A stretch of 63,630 nt of DNA from Holospora obtusa F1. GTDB lineage: Bacteria > Pseudomonadota > Alphaproteobacteria > Holosporales > Holosporaceae. A program made the position numbers and the translations under genes. Of the stretch, positions 1 to 8,550 are shown piece after piece; within the stretch, counting starts at the first letter, position 1; each line of letters starts with the position of its first letter. The notes below the pieces were generated by a model, which was not told where the DNA came from, ran no database searches, and saw only the letters and a list, made by a program, of their open reading frames with translations. The stretch lies in the NCBI RefSeq assembly GCF_000469665.2, contig NZ_AWTR02000074.1, positions 1-63,630 on the forward strand, written 5' to 3'.

Positions 1-1146
1 CTCTAAGCCCGCCTCTTGACATCGAGACACATAGTCGGACCATGGCTCTTGAGGGAGCTGTTTTGGCAAAAATTGCTTGACGTTTTCCATGACCAGTTCC
101 GCGCCCGACTCGGCTGCCATGGTGGCTCCAGCAGCTAAAAAGGCCTTGCTCCAGTCCAGATGGCCAGAGTTCACGGCTTGCAGGCTCAGCGTAGAGGCCA
201 AAGAGAGCGCTCCGTGGAGCAATTTGTGCTCTAGAAAGTTGATTTCCTTGCTTTGATACTCCAGCCCGATTTGCCCGGCCAGGAATCCAGAAGCTTGTAT
301 CAGGCCTTGTCCCGCAAGGGCTTTTAGAGGATCGGCCTGATAGACGGCACAATTCAAAGCAGTGTTTTTAACGGCATGGATGGCTCGGTGGTCGGGCAAA
401 ACCTGACCCAAAGCCAGGCTCGCTCCAGAAACTGCAAAACTTTTACCTGCGTCTTTTAACATTTCTCGAAAGTGAATGTGTCTGTGATCAGCCAGGCACT
501 CCAGGCCTGAGTTCTGGATGAAGGCATGACCAGAGGCCGCAATCACCGATCCCACTAAAGGAGGAGCCAGCACCGCAGACAGAGCCGTGATACCCACGCC
601 AAGGACAGCCTTAAAGGCGGGCTTAAACTGAGTGCTTATATGTGTTGCCTCCTGGATACAGGGCTCTAAAACCTGAAGGACCTGGCAAAAGGACTCTCGT
701 GGAGCAATTTCTAAAGCCGGAGGAGCCCCTTGAGCTGACATCTCCAACAGCGGCGTGTCTACTCTAAGCACTCCATGCACGTCGCAGTTTCGGTAGCTCA
801 GCCCTTGCCCAGCAAGGCTTTGAGTCTTGACTCGAACAATATTCTTTTTCAGAACCTGAGTCTTGTGATAGCTGTCTTGCACTGGAGCGGCCAGCAATTG
901 AAGCTTTTGTGCCGAAAAAAGGCTCACCCCGTCAATAAACTCAGTAGCCTGGAAGGCCCCTTGCACCATGCTCACCTTCAAGTCTCCACACAAGGACCCC
1001 GGCACCGGAGCCGAGCTCTGGCGAGTTTCTTGAAGATAAAGAGAGCTAGAGGACTCCAGAAAAGTATTAACGCCCGGGCGGTGCTGAAGAGCGCGAGCCG
1101 TGATGCTCCCCGAGCCCTCAATATGGCCGCAACGCTTATCGATGAC
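1..1146 (-). pseudogene. C-terminal part of a filamentous-haemagglutinin/CdiA-like polymorphic toxin (5' truncated; 3' end outside window)
   Basis: Seen: reading the minus strand, one frame is open from a TAG at about 1147-1149 to the window edge, about 380 codons, with no credible start codon. The predicted protein begins with short beta-rich stretches (GHIEGSGSIT, VSMVQGAFQAT), then runs into Ala/Gly/Leu-rich helical segments such as LIQASGFLAGQIG and SLASTLSLQAVNSGH. Known: this order resembles the end of FhaB/CdiA proteins, where beta-helix repeats pass into a haemagglutinin domain of the DUF637 type ahead of a variable toxin domain. Base composition is about 50-57 % GC, against roughly a third in the rest of the window, so recent transfer is likely. 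The missing 5' end and start suggest an orphan, displaced C-terminal cassette. The toxin domain itself would lie beyond position 1. The family assignment is by general resemblance only. Confidence 0.55.
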
Positions 1147-1912
1147 CTATCCCCACAACCTCTTCGGGCAGCAATAACAGCTGACCCAGAACATATTCGG
1201 CGCACACCAATGTTTGCCTCCAACGCGGTATCATGCAATTAAGTTGTAGATTATCTTTATGCTCTAACAAACACTTTTTACGATCTTCAATGATCTCTTC
1301 TAGTAAACTTTGCACAATGTTTCGCCGTCCCAAAGGCAACACATCGACGACAAAAAGATCGGGAAATGTACCAGGATCGAGATAAAAAAACGTATCTAAA
1401 ATCATGTCAATCATAAAATCTTTGGCAGCATAATTAAGTGCTCCAGAAGGAAGTAAATGTAATGATCTCATTAACCACGAAATATATGTAGCTCCCCATT
1501 TTTCGTAATTTGTTATAACGCCAACCATAGGTTGCGACCACATACCCTCCATATACCATTCATCGGGAAAATATTTCATAACTGATGGAATAAATGAAGG
1601 ATCTTCCAAGTGTTCTAAAGTCATAAACAAGTAATAAAAACACCAGGAAGCACGTTCGTATTCAAAAAATTCTCCGACCTTTTCTAGATAATCAACTCCT
1701 CGTTCTCCTAAGTCCCACATGTTAAAATAATGATCTAGCGCCTTTAGCAGATCTTTTTTAACTGCAAATTTTGGTAAAAATTCCATCCAATGATCTCTTA
1801 AAACTACCCCCATAGCTTCATGATCATGCCCGTCATCATAATAAAAAATCTCATCCATTACATCCTGAAGACTTTCATAATTCGTTTTCAAAACCATGTC
1901 ATAAATTTTCAT
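1136..1912 (-). CDS. Acidic alpha-helical protein, candidate immunity protein
   Basis: I do not recognise a family. The 258-residue product is strongly acidic in its first 60 residues (FYYDDGHDHEA), rich in Trp, Tyr and Phe, and has no signal peptide or membrane segment, so it should be a soluble cytoplasmic protein. It lies directly upstream of, and on the same strand as, the GC-rich haemagglutinin-like fragment, and its last codons overlap the start of that open frame. Its final 35 or so codons (from about 1240 down) fall in the GC-rich DNA, so the original C-terminus may have been replaced at a recombination junction. Inference: immunity genes of contact-dependent toxins are typically small, acidic and sit just before displaced orphan toxin cassettes, which is the arrangement here. 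The function is unproven. Confidence 0.5.
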   Translation of the reverse strand: MKIYDMVLKTNYESLQDVMDEIFYYDDGHDHEAMGVVLRDHWMEFLPKFAVKKDLLKALDHYFNMWDLGERGVDYLEKVGEFFEYERASWCFYYLFMTLEHLEDPSFIPSVMKYFPDEWYMEGMWSQPMVGVITNYEKWGATYISWLMRSLHLLPSGALNYAAKDFMIDMILDTFFYLDPGTFPDLFVVDVLPLGRRNIVQSLLEEIIEDRKKCLLEHKDNLQLNCMIPRWRQTLVCAEYVLGQLLLLPEEVVGIGHR

Positions 1913-2190
1913 ACTTTACTCCTTATTTCGTTAAATTTTTCTGCAAATATTCCGAAAAATGCACCTTATTTAATCGAATCACCGGCGTTGTTTCCCAGTA
2001 GTTTTTAAGAATACAATGGTCTTATGATATTTGTAATATTTATGAATATTTTAACATTCCGAGCAAGGTGAATTCATTAAGAATTAAATTTCTAATTTTT
2101 AGTCTTTTTTTTATGGTATCTAGATATCTAGATTTTTTTGCCTAACTTTTTCTCCAAATATGCTTTTTAGCCGTAAAAAGTAATTCTCTA

Positions 2191-3027
2191 TTAAACTTCG
2201 CTTATGATACCCGCTAGTTTTCTTCCATTTTTCTGTGCCGCCAGCATCATATTGATCCAAAACAGCCCGACCCCCCTTGGAGTTTTCACCATAAAAGCCT
2301 CATCCTCTTTTTCTTCAGACAATGTTGCATTTTTTGGCATAGAGATAAATGGCTTTATATTACAAAGATATAGCAAGTTAAATATGCTATTCCAAGTATC
2401 ACCATCAGCATAAAACTCACTAAATATACCAAAATATGCCATTATTTTCTCTATTAAGCAACCAGTTACAGATCCATCATAGGTTAGATTATCCGTAATT
2501 TTTTGGAAAACTACTAGCCTAGAATCCAAATCTATACCAAAATATAGTTTTAACCATTTCTTTCGTTTAGTATTATCCTTTCCATCTTGATTTTCCCCAT
2601 ATTTTTCACTGTTCCATTGATATTTTCCACATATTTTTACCACTACTATCGAGTGCAATTGTTATAGGCCTGCCCTTTGATTTTAAGCTATGTATAGCCT
2701 TTTTTAGAGGTTCAATATCTAGCTTTTTAGACCTTTTGGAAATAGAACTATAATACAGGCACGTCTAAATCGATATCGCTAGCCTTAAACAAAGATTCTT
2801 GCAAAGCCCTCAAGTTGCCTGAGCCTTAGCGAATAAACTTCAGATATTATAAGCAGGAATTTACTCGCAGCGTCAGAATATTTTGGATTTTTTTCGCGTC
2901 CTACTCTCTTCAAAAAGCTAGCTACTTATCACGTTTTGAGTTAAAAATATTTGGATATTCCCACGATTTATTAACGATTGGTTATGTTTCTTCCAGTTTC
3001 TGATCTTCTTTTTACTTGCTTCCATTT
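2191..3027 (-). mobile_element. IS5-family transposase remnant (first copy)
   Basis: Reading the minus strand from about 3027, an ATG begins a peptide (MEASKKKIRNWKKHNQSL, then NRGNI) typical of the N-terminus of IS5-group DDE transposases. It is broken by stops within about 40 codons. From 2658 down to 2191 a 155-residue open stretch carries the later DDE region: KRKKWLKLYFGIDLDSR, a FYADGDTWN segment corresponding to the second Asp motif, and an ISMPKNAT segment. The central part between about 2660 and 2980 is frame-shifted. It is therefore a dead element of about 0.85 kb; I could not see clean terminal repeats. Confidence 0.75.
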
Positions 3028-3129
3028 AAATTCTCCTTTTTTATTGCATATATTATACATCCTTAATATAGTAATGTTTAAGACTTAATCAAGAAAAAAA
3101 ATTCTTTATTTTACGAGAAGAAATTATTC

Positions 3130-3770
3130 TAGGAAACAACGCCTAATCCATACCTCTTTTACCCAAGCTTCAAATAATTTTGTATGACAAGAACCATCAA
3201 ATACCATAGGTGCTAACATACACAGCTATAATAGTTACCGCTCTTTTTGGCAGCAAGCTTTTTCCCTTTTCTGCCCCATCCTGTATTCTGCACAAATGGT
3301 CATTTCAATACCATTTTCATCAATATATACAAGACTTTCTGACAGTTTCTTTATATCGCTTTCGTTTTTCTTGGCTTGCTTGCAAGTAGGTAAAGATTTT
3401 TTTATAGCTAAATCTTAGCTTCTTTCACCGCCGATACACAAAACACATACTAGCATTAAATAGTTTTACTATCTTCTGCTCATTTTTTATCTTCATTGAT
3501 CTCAACATAACCCCTTAGCTTCTCTGGGTCTATTTTGTCCTTGCTGCCTAAGCGTGATTTAGCTCTAATGGCCCCTGCTTCTTGATACCTGATCCACCAC
3601 TTATTTACGCTATTTTTACTAATTTTGAATATTTTGGGAGTCATGTTTTGATCGTTACCAAGCTTGATATATTCTATTACTTGTTCCCTTAAATACAATC
3701 TGTATTGTTTCTTTATCATTTTCTCTTAAAAATAGCATCTCTTTGTCCCGTTTTCAAGCTAAATCTATAT
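3130..3770 (-). mobile_element. IS630-family element remnant (same family as copies at 14575 and 37601)
   Basis: A 79-codon open frame at 3719-3480 encodes the N-terminal helix-turn-helix of an IS630/Tc1-type transposase (YLREQVIEYIKLGNDQN, then KISKNSVNKWWIRYQEAG). Downstream, the minus strand keeps scattered pieces that match the copy at 37601-38489 almost base for base, for example the stretch around 3150-3215 and the TACCGCTCTTTTTGGCAG segment at 3236-3253. It is interrupted by frameshifts and lacks the catalytic half, so it cannot be active. The upstream end near 3750-3767 (AAGCTAAATCTATA) resembles the terminal repeat of the other copies. Confidence 0.75.
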
Positions 3771-3851
3771 TAGCCAATTTATGTAAAAATTTTTATAAAA
3801 ATTGTCAAGTTTATTTTTCATAATTAAGTCTTTTTTCGTTCTTTTATGATA

Positions 3852-3879
3852 TTGACATTTATTTTTTTTTTATTAAGAT
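3852..3879 (+). promoter_or_regulatory. Probable sigma-70 promoter of the 3913 gene
   Basis: TTGACA at 3852-3857 is followed, 16 bases later, by TAAGAT at 3874-3879. The -10 box overlaps the first possible ATG (3880), which argues for the in-frame ATG at 3913 as the true start. Confidence 0.5.
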
Positions 3880-3912
3880 ATGTTGTGTAGAAAAAAATAT
3901 AATATTTTCCAT

Positions 3913-5319
3913 ATGCATATAAAAAAATTATTTTTTTTAGTATTTTTTGTACAGCAAGGATTTTCTGTGCATTTTTCTGAAGGAGACTCTGAAGTTCGTC
4001 AATTAAATAACACGCAACACGTCAGTTTAGAAGAAAATTGTCAAAAAATTAAGACAGTACTCTCCATTAAAGATAAAAAAAAGGTTCAAGATTTATTGAA
4101 ACAGATTGACTGGTCAAAATTTTGGAAAAAATTTAATTCAAATCCCTCTCAAGAAATGATTGTTTATATAATTTCCGCAATTTTTGATAAAAATAATCAT
4201 CAAGATTTGGCTGAATCAGCATTAAAAAAATTAATAGAGAATTTTTCTGATGATCATTTGATCTTGTATACAAAAGCATTTTTATCTAAAAAGAATCAAG
4301 AAGAATCGCTTAAAAATGTCAATAAGCGACATACTCGTAGGGCATTACCTGTAAATTCTTCGAATATTCTTTCGTCAGAACTTGCTCATAACGCATTTAA
4401 CGCTTTAGATTTAAATAGATTTCATAACGCATTTAACGCTTTAGATTTAAATAGATTTAATCAATTAGGATCTAATTCCAGAAAAAAATTTTGGTTAACA
4501 TCTAGTGTCCCGCCTTCAAGCTTGTTGTCTTGTATCTTATCTTCGGATAATGACCCTGAGCTCGCTAAAGAAGCTTTTGACGCTATAGTTTTAAAAAAAT
4601 TAAACGGAGATAATTTTTTAAATCGTAGTAATTTTAATGTAATGGAAATTATTTTAGATCCAAAAAATGATCAAAATCTTTGTGAAAAAGCTTTAGATGC
4701 TCTTGAATTTAAAAAATTTAGCCATACTAAGTTTTTGCATACACTAATTCAAATTTTATCTAATCAAGATAATTTGAAATTTTCTGAAAAAGCTTTAAAT
4801 ATTTTGGATCTTAAAGAAAGGGGGAATCAGTTAAGCGACGTAGCTTTTTGTGAGATCTTAGATCCAATTTTATCTCCGCAAAATCAATTCTCTCTTACTA
4901 AAAAAGCTTTAGATGATTTAGAGTTTCAAAAAAGGGTAAGTGAGTTAAGCTATAAAAATTTTTGTCAGGTGATATATGACGTTTTATCTCCGACTAATAG
5001 TTATGAAATTTCCGAAAAAGCTTTAAATGATTTGAATCTTAAAGAACGCGCAAGCAAATTAAGCGATGAAAATTTTTGTGCGCTGATAAATCAAATTTTA
5101 TTCCAGTTCAATAATCCTCAGCTTGCTGAAAGAGCTTTAAATGATTTGTGTCTTAAAGAACGCGCAAGCAAATTAAGCGATGAAAATTTTTTTAATCTTC
5201 AACATAAAGTTTCATTTTTGCAAGATGGATTTCGTAATTTTCAGCTTGCTGAAAAAGTATTAAATGATTTGGATTTTAAAAAACGCGAAAGTCAATTAAG
5301 CGATAAAAATTTTAATTAA
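3913..5319 (+). CDS. Exported helical-repeat protein, repeat family A (C-terminally truncated)
   Basis: Unknown function. From the ATG at 3913 the product has a positively charged start and a hydrophobic signal segment (HIKKLFFLVFFVQQGFS), so export is expected. The frame is open from an earlier ATG at 3880, but the promoter overlaps that codon. The body is made of at least seven units of about 38-40 residues with the pattern 'LSDENFC..I..IL....N..LAEKALNDLDLKER', reading as helical hairpins. Units near 5038 and 5152 are nearly identical at DNA level with a 114-base period, so the array expanded recently. A 36-base exact tandem duplication (4387-4458) adds HNAFNALDLNRF twice. The frame ends at TAA 5317-5319 in mid-repeat, and the array continues in frame behind it to 5418, so the annotated protein is probably a truncated form. 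It is flanked on both sides by IS remnants. Confidence 0.7.
   Translation: MHIKKLFFLVFFVQQGFSVHFSEGDSEVRQLNNTQHVSLEENCQKIKTVLSIKDKKKVQDLLKQIDWSKFWKKFNSNPSQEMIVYIISAIFDKNNHQDLAESALKKLIENFSDDHLILYTKAFLSKKNQEESLKNVNKRHTRRALPVNSSNILSSELAHNAFNALDLNRFHNAFNALDLNRFNQLGSNSRKKFWLTSSVPPSSLLSCILSSDNDPELAKEAFDAIVLKKLNGDNFLNRSNFNVMEIILDPKNDQNLCEKALDALEFKKFSHTKFLHTLIQILSNQDNLKFSEKALNILDLKERGNQLSDVAFCEILDPILSPQNQFSLTKKALDDLEFQKRVSELSYKNFCQVIYDVLSPTNSYEISEKALNDLNLKERASKLSDENFCALINQILFQFNNPQLAERALNDLCLKERASKLSDENFFNLQHKVSFLQDGFRNFQLAEKVLNDLDFKKRESQLSDKNFN
4387..4458 (+). repeat. Perfect 36-bp tandem duplication inside a coding region
   Basis: Bases 4387-4422 are repeated exactly at 4423-4458. The length is a multiple of three, so it adds twelve residues (HNAFNALDLNRF) without shifting the frame. 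Confidence 0.9.
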
Positions 5320-5418
5320 TTTGCTGAAAGAGCTTTAAATGATTTAAGTCTTAAAGAACGCACAGCTGAATTAGATATAGAGGTATTTTTTGACCTAATA
5401 AAGAGAGAAGTATTTTGA
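5320..5418 (+). pseudogene. Detached last repeat of the family-A protein
   Basis: Directly after the TAA at 5317-5319, the same frame continues for 32 codons with another copy of the repeat (FAERALNDLSLKERTAELD) and ends at TGA 5416-5418. Compared with the preceding units, about a dozen residues between the 'DENF' and 'LAERALNDL' halves are missing, so a small deletion inside a repeat created the stop. The ancestral protein was at least 40 residues longer. Confidence 0.65.
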
Positions 5419-5489
5419 CGTTTAGATAGTTTTATGTCAAAATACGACTATATTGTCGTATTAAGGTCATCAGCAATGCTTTGCAAGAA

Positions 5490-6170
5490 GTATAATTTCG
5501 AAAACTGCATAAGGAACAGTATATTACGCAAGGTTCAGTGCTATAAGTGAAAGAATGAGGTTGTAACTTTGTTGAAGGTGACAATAGGGAAAAAAAAGAA
5601 AAACGGCTGTCAAAAAAGCCTTATGCGTTATTTTATACTCTTTAGCTAAGGCATCTTTTAACATGATGGGTAAAATTTTTGAACATTCTTCTTCTATTAT
5701 ATACAGAGTGGGTGGTTGCAGAGATGAAAAAAATACAAGGATCTTCGGTTTCAGGTAACATTCAAACAGTGAAATTTGATGAAATGCGGAATTTTTTTCA
5801 AAAAAGTCAAAAACTCTGAATTATCAAAGCCGTTGATCGTAGCGCACGGAGAACTTTTGCCTGGGTTACAGGGAATCGTGGTGCTGCAACTTTTACACGA
5901 CTTTACGAAAAAGTCAAACATCTCAAAGATTGCACATTTTATACTGATAATGGGGATGCTTTTTCTAAAGTCTCTACCAAAAAACCGCCATAGTATTGAA
6001 AAATCAGGCACTGTATGCATAGAACAAGATAATAGTAATACAAAGACATCACCTAGGACGCATGACTAGACGCACTAAAGTAATTTCTAAGAAGAATTTT
6101 ATGGTATACGGATCAATCAAGCTTTGGTGTGCGCTTACGACACCAAAAATCTTTAATCACTATCAAAAAA
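5490..6170 (+). mobile_element. IS1-family element remnant (InsA/InsB-like, frame-shifted)
   Basis: The plus strand carries pieces of both IS1 proteins in different frames. Around 5560-5700 an InsA-like part reads GCNFVEGDNRE, then AVKKALCVILYSLAKASFN. From about 5770 an InsB-like part reads VKFDEMRNFFQKSQKL, stop, IIKAVDRSARR, then FAWVTGNRGAATF and FYTDNGDAFSKV. It continues after a frameshift as LPKNRHSIEKSGTVCIEQDN and RRTKVISKKNFMVYGSIKLW to about 6150. Several stops and shifts make it inactive. The motif order matches IS1-family transposases in intracellular alphaproteobacteria. Confidence 0.8.
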
Positions 6171-6174
6171 ACAC

Positions 6175-6471
6175 TGCTATCTATTCTTCAGGTAAAAACT
6201 CTCAAAGAGAGTTGTATCTTCTAAAAACAATTGGGTTACTTGTAAAGCTCTTGAAGTTTTAGATTTGAAAAAGAGAATGAATGAAACGTTTCAAACAATA
6301 AAGACTGAAATACAAGAAATGCGCAAAAAAGTTCAAGTAAGAGGAATTTGGAAATGTTGCGGGGATGGTATACGTATAGATACTTTAAATTCTATAACTA
6401 AAATGCATGGTAAAACCTATGTGTTTAGTCCTGACCACATGTTGTTGGGACTAAACACTTATGTTATATAG
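6175..6471 (+). pseudogene. Unidentified coding remnant ending in an IS481-like tip
   Basis: A frame open from about 6205 to 6471 gives a charged helical peptide (NNWVTCKALEVLDLKKRMNE, then QTIKTEIQEMRKKVQ), which I cannot assign. Its last residues, DHMLLGLN, are encoded by the 38-base palindrome at 6421-6458. That palindrome matches the outer end of the IS481 copies at 13573 and 63215, so the natural C-terminus was probably replaced by an IS end. Confidence 0.35.
6421..6458. repeat. 38-bp palindrome: fused IS481-like ends
   Basis: GTGTTTAGTCC at 6421-6431 pairs perfectly with GGACTAAACAC at 6448-6458, leaving a 16-base loop. Both arms match the terminal repeat of the IS481-family copy at 13573-14573, so this looks like an element reduced to its two tips. 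It could also act as a transcript hairpin. Confidence 0.6.
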
Positions 6472-6703
6472 CTTTTTGTAACAAAGCAAAAGTATTAACA
6501 CTTTTTCATTAATCTCAAGCTTATTTATGTCCAGGACGTTGATAACGCCCTATCAATTGCTTTCCACAAAGGACGAGCTGTGCAGACAATTTCCTAAAAT
6601 CTATGAGAAGTTAGACCCATTGAATATTTCTGAATTTTTCCTATCTTAGATGCTTGTGCGCTTACTTTAGACCGTTAATCTCATATGCTTTCATAAAATT
6701 ATA

Positions 6704-7454
6704 CTAAATAGTGTAGTCACGAGATAGGAAGTATGATATAAGTGATGCAGTTATTTCATGAATGCATAGGTATTATATGTCAAAAGCCCATCGTCACCAC
6801 GATATTTCAGACCGCGTATGGAGTTGTGTTAGAGCCTCATTTACCAGGACGAGAAGGGGGTTGGGGCGGGAGAGCTCAAGATAATTGCCAATGTATTAAT
6901 GCCATTTTTTGGATCTTAAGGACAGGAGCGCCATGGCCAGATTATGGAAGCTGGAGCAATACGCACCGTCGTTTTATCAGATGGAGAGACAAAGGTATCT
7001 GGGAGAAGTTGCTCGAAGAATGAGTTGATGTTCCGGATTATAAATGGCTAATGATTGATGCAAGTCACATCAAAGTGCATCTTCATACAGCTGGTGCGAA
7101 AGGTGGAAATCAAGAGATGAGCCGGCTCAAAAGGGGGCTTAATACAAAGGTACATCTGGCCGTGGATGCGCATGGTATGCCGAGTCAGAATCATTATTAC
7201 AGACGGTACCACGGCTGATTGCACGCAAGCTTGGCAATTGATAAGCGGCATCGCAGCCGAGTATTTACTCGCAGACAAAGGCTATGATAAAGATTTATAC
7301 AAGTTGCGGCATCTTGTTGAAAATGCATTTCTCCATCTCAAGCGCTGGCGCGGTACTGCAAGCCGTTATGCGAAAAATGTCAGATCATTCTTGGCAGCAT
7401 TAAAAATTCGATGTATCGCTTTATGGGCTAATATCTCGTGACTACACTATCTAA
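6704..7454 (+). mobile_element. IS5-family element with intact ends and an internally deleted transposase
   Basis: Inverted repeats of 19 bases lie at 6708-6726 (ATAGTGTAGTCACGAGATA) and 7432-7450, and CTAA directly flanks both ends (6704-6707, 7451-7454), a fit to the YTAR target of IS5-type elements. Between them the transposase is recognisable: LEPHLPGREGGWGGRAQDN, INAIFWILRTGAPW, DYGSWSNTHRRFIRWRDKGI, then WLMIDASHIKVH, and after frameshifts IITDGTTADCTQAWQLISG, then LADKGYD joined directly to KDLYKLRHLVENAFLHLKRW. The segment between the second Asp motif and the final Glu helix has been deleted. The transposase gene is dead, but the ends could still be used in trans. Compared with the other IS remnants the decay is mild. 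Confidence 0.85.
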
Positions 7455-7480
7455 CGCATCAGGTCTATTTTTGTATCGTT

Positions 7481-8494
7481 TTAATATTTATTTGTCCCTT
7501 CTTTACTTGGTTCAAATTCGTTTGCATCAATTCGTGGTAAATAATTTACGAAAAAATTATGCTTAAAGTAAGTAGGATTATTTTTGATTAAATCTTTGAA
7601 ACTATTAAAAATAAACCTTAATGCCATCTTTGATTCAGGATCTTTAAACGAATTTATCATAAACTCTAATTGATTTAGTGAATCAGAATTTTTAAAAAAC
7701 TCATTAAAATGCGCAACAAACCTTGAATTCACTACAAAATCACCCTCTCCATCACCTTCATCATCATAATAAGGCGTTCCGTTTTGTAAAACATTTTTTT
7801 GAATTTCATTTATAAATTTTTGAACTTTATTAATTGTTTTAGTGAATTTCCAACCATTCATCCAAGCTGCATGTATCTCGCGAAGAAAAAAAACATTTTC
7901 CTTGCTAATTTTTGGTGCTTTATTTATTTCTTGAAACATTTCAAAAAGTATTTCATTTTTCTTGTCATCAAATTTATTCGATATTTCTTGAATTTTTGCT
8001 TTTTTATTTTTTATTATTTTAGAAAATTCTGCAATTCTTTTTTCAGACGCATTATTTTGCTCCATATCCAGTAAGTTTTTTGAAAGATTTTCTTGAGTAT
8101 TGTTTAATCCGCTCAACGCGTCATGAATTTCTTTAAGATTTCTATAGACGTCAGGAAAATAGTTTCCAAGCTTTTGATAAAATAACGTTTCGCATTGTTC
8201 AAAATCAATATTTTCTGGAACTATGTGCTTTATTTCCATTTGTCTTTCCAAAGAAAAATGACTAAACCTAGATTTCGATGGAAAATCAAGTTTTTCAACT
8301 CTCTTCATAAGATTTTCTATCCTATCTATTTCCAAAATACTGTAAGCATCTTTACTTATTTTTTTTACTATGCTTGTTGACTGTTTTCTCTTTTCGCTGT
8401 CAGAGCTCTCACTATCTTTTTGTTTTCCAGCAAACAAATTTTCTGAACAAATAAATCCAACTATGAGAAATAAATAATACAAGTTATTTAACAT
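7481..8494 (-). CDS. Exported coiled-coil protein of unknown function
   Basis: The 337-residue product starts with an N-terminal hydrophobic segment and a likely signal-peptidase site (LFLIVGFICSENLFAGKQ), followed by a Ser/Glu/Lys-rich linker. A long charged region (about residues 115-200, including NTQENLSKNLLDMEQNN and KIIKNKKAKIQEISNKFDDK) should form a coiled coil. A short acidic patch (DDEGDGEGD) lies near residue 250. No enzyme motif is visible. It stands alone, with a consensus promoter 28 bases upstream of the ATG and an IS5 element immediately downstream. By layout it belongs with the other exported orphan proteins of the window, although the sequence is not obviously related to theirs. 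Confidence 0.7.
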   Translation of the reverse strand: MLNNLYYLFLIVGFICSENLFAGKQKDSESSDSEKRKQSTSIVKKISKDAYSILEIDRIENLMKRVEKLDFPSKSRFSHFSLERQMEIKHIVPENIDFEQCETLFYQKLGNYFPDVYRNLKEIHDALSGLNNTQENLSKNLLDMEQNNASEKRIAEFSKIIKNKKAKIQEISNKFDDKKNEILFEMFQEINKAPKISKENVFFLREIHAAWMNGWKFTKTINKVQKFINEIQKNVLQNGTPYYDDEGDGEGDFVVNSRFVAHFNEFFKNSDSLNQLEFMINSFKDPESKMALRFIFNSFKDLIKNNPTYFKHNFFVNYLPRIDANEFEPSKEGTNKY

Positions 8495-8521
8495 GTTTTT
8501 TTAATTAAAAAATAATACTTT

Positions 8522-8550
8522 ATTATAATATATATTTATAAAAATGTCAA
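8522..8550 (-). promoter_or_regulatory. Consensus sigma-70 promoter of the 7481-8494 gene
   Basis: On the minus strand TTGACA (8550-8545) and TATAAT (8527-8522) are separated by exactly 17 bases. Transcription would start about 20 bases before the ATG at 8494. Confidence 0.7.

Noticed and set aside
978-1238. 86-codon minus-strand frame across the GC joint
   Set aside because: Overlaps both the immunity-like gene and the toxin frame in a third frame; Arg/Ala-rich composition is that of a shadow frame.
775-1242. 155-codon plus-strand frame
   Set aside because: It is the complement of the haemagglutinin-like minus frame; the minus translation has a family-like pattern and the plus one does not.
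1820-2008. 62-codon plus-strand frame
   Set aside because: Antisense to the start of the 1136-1912 gene; no conserved content.
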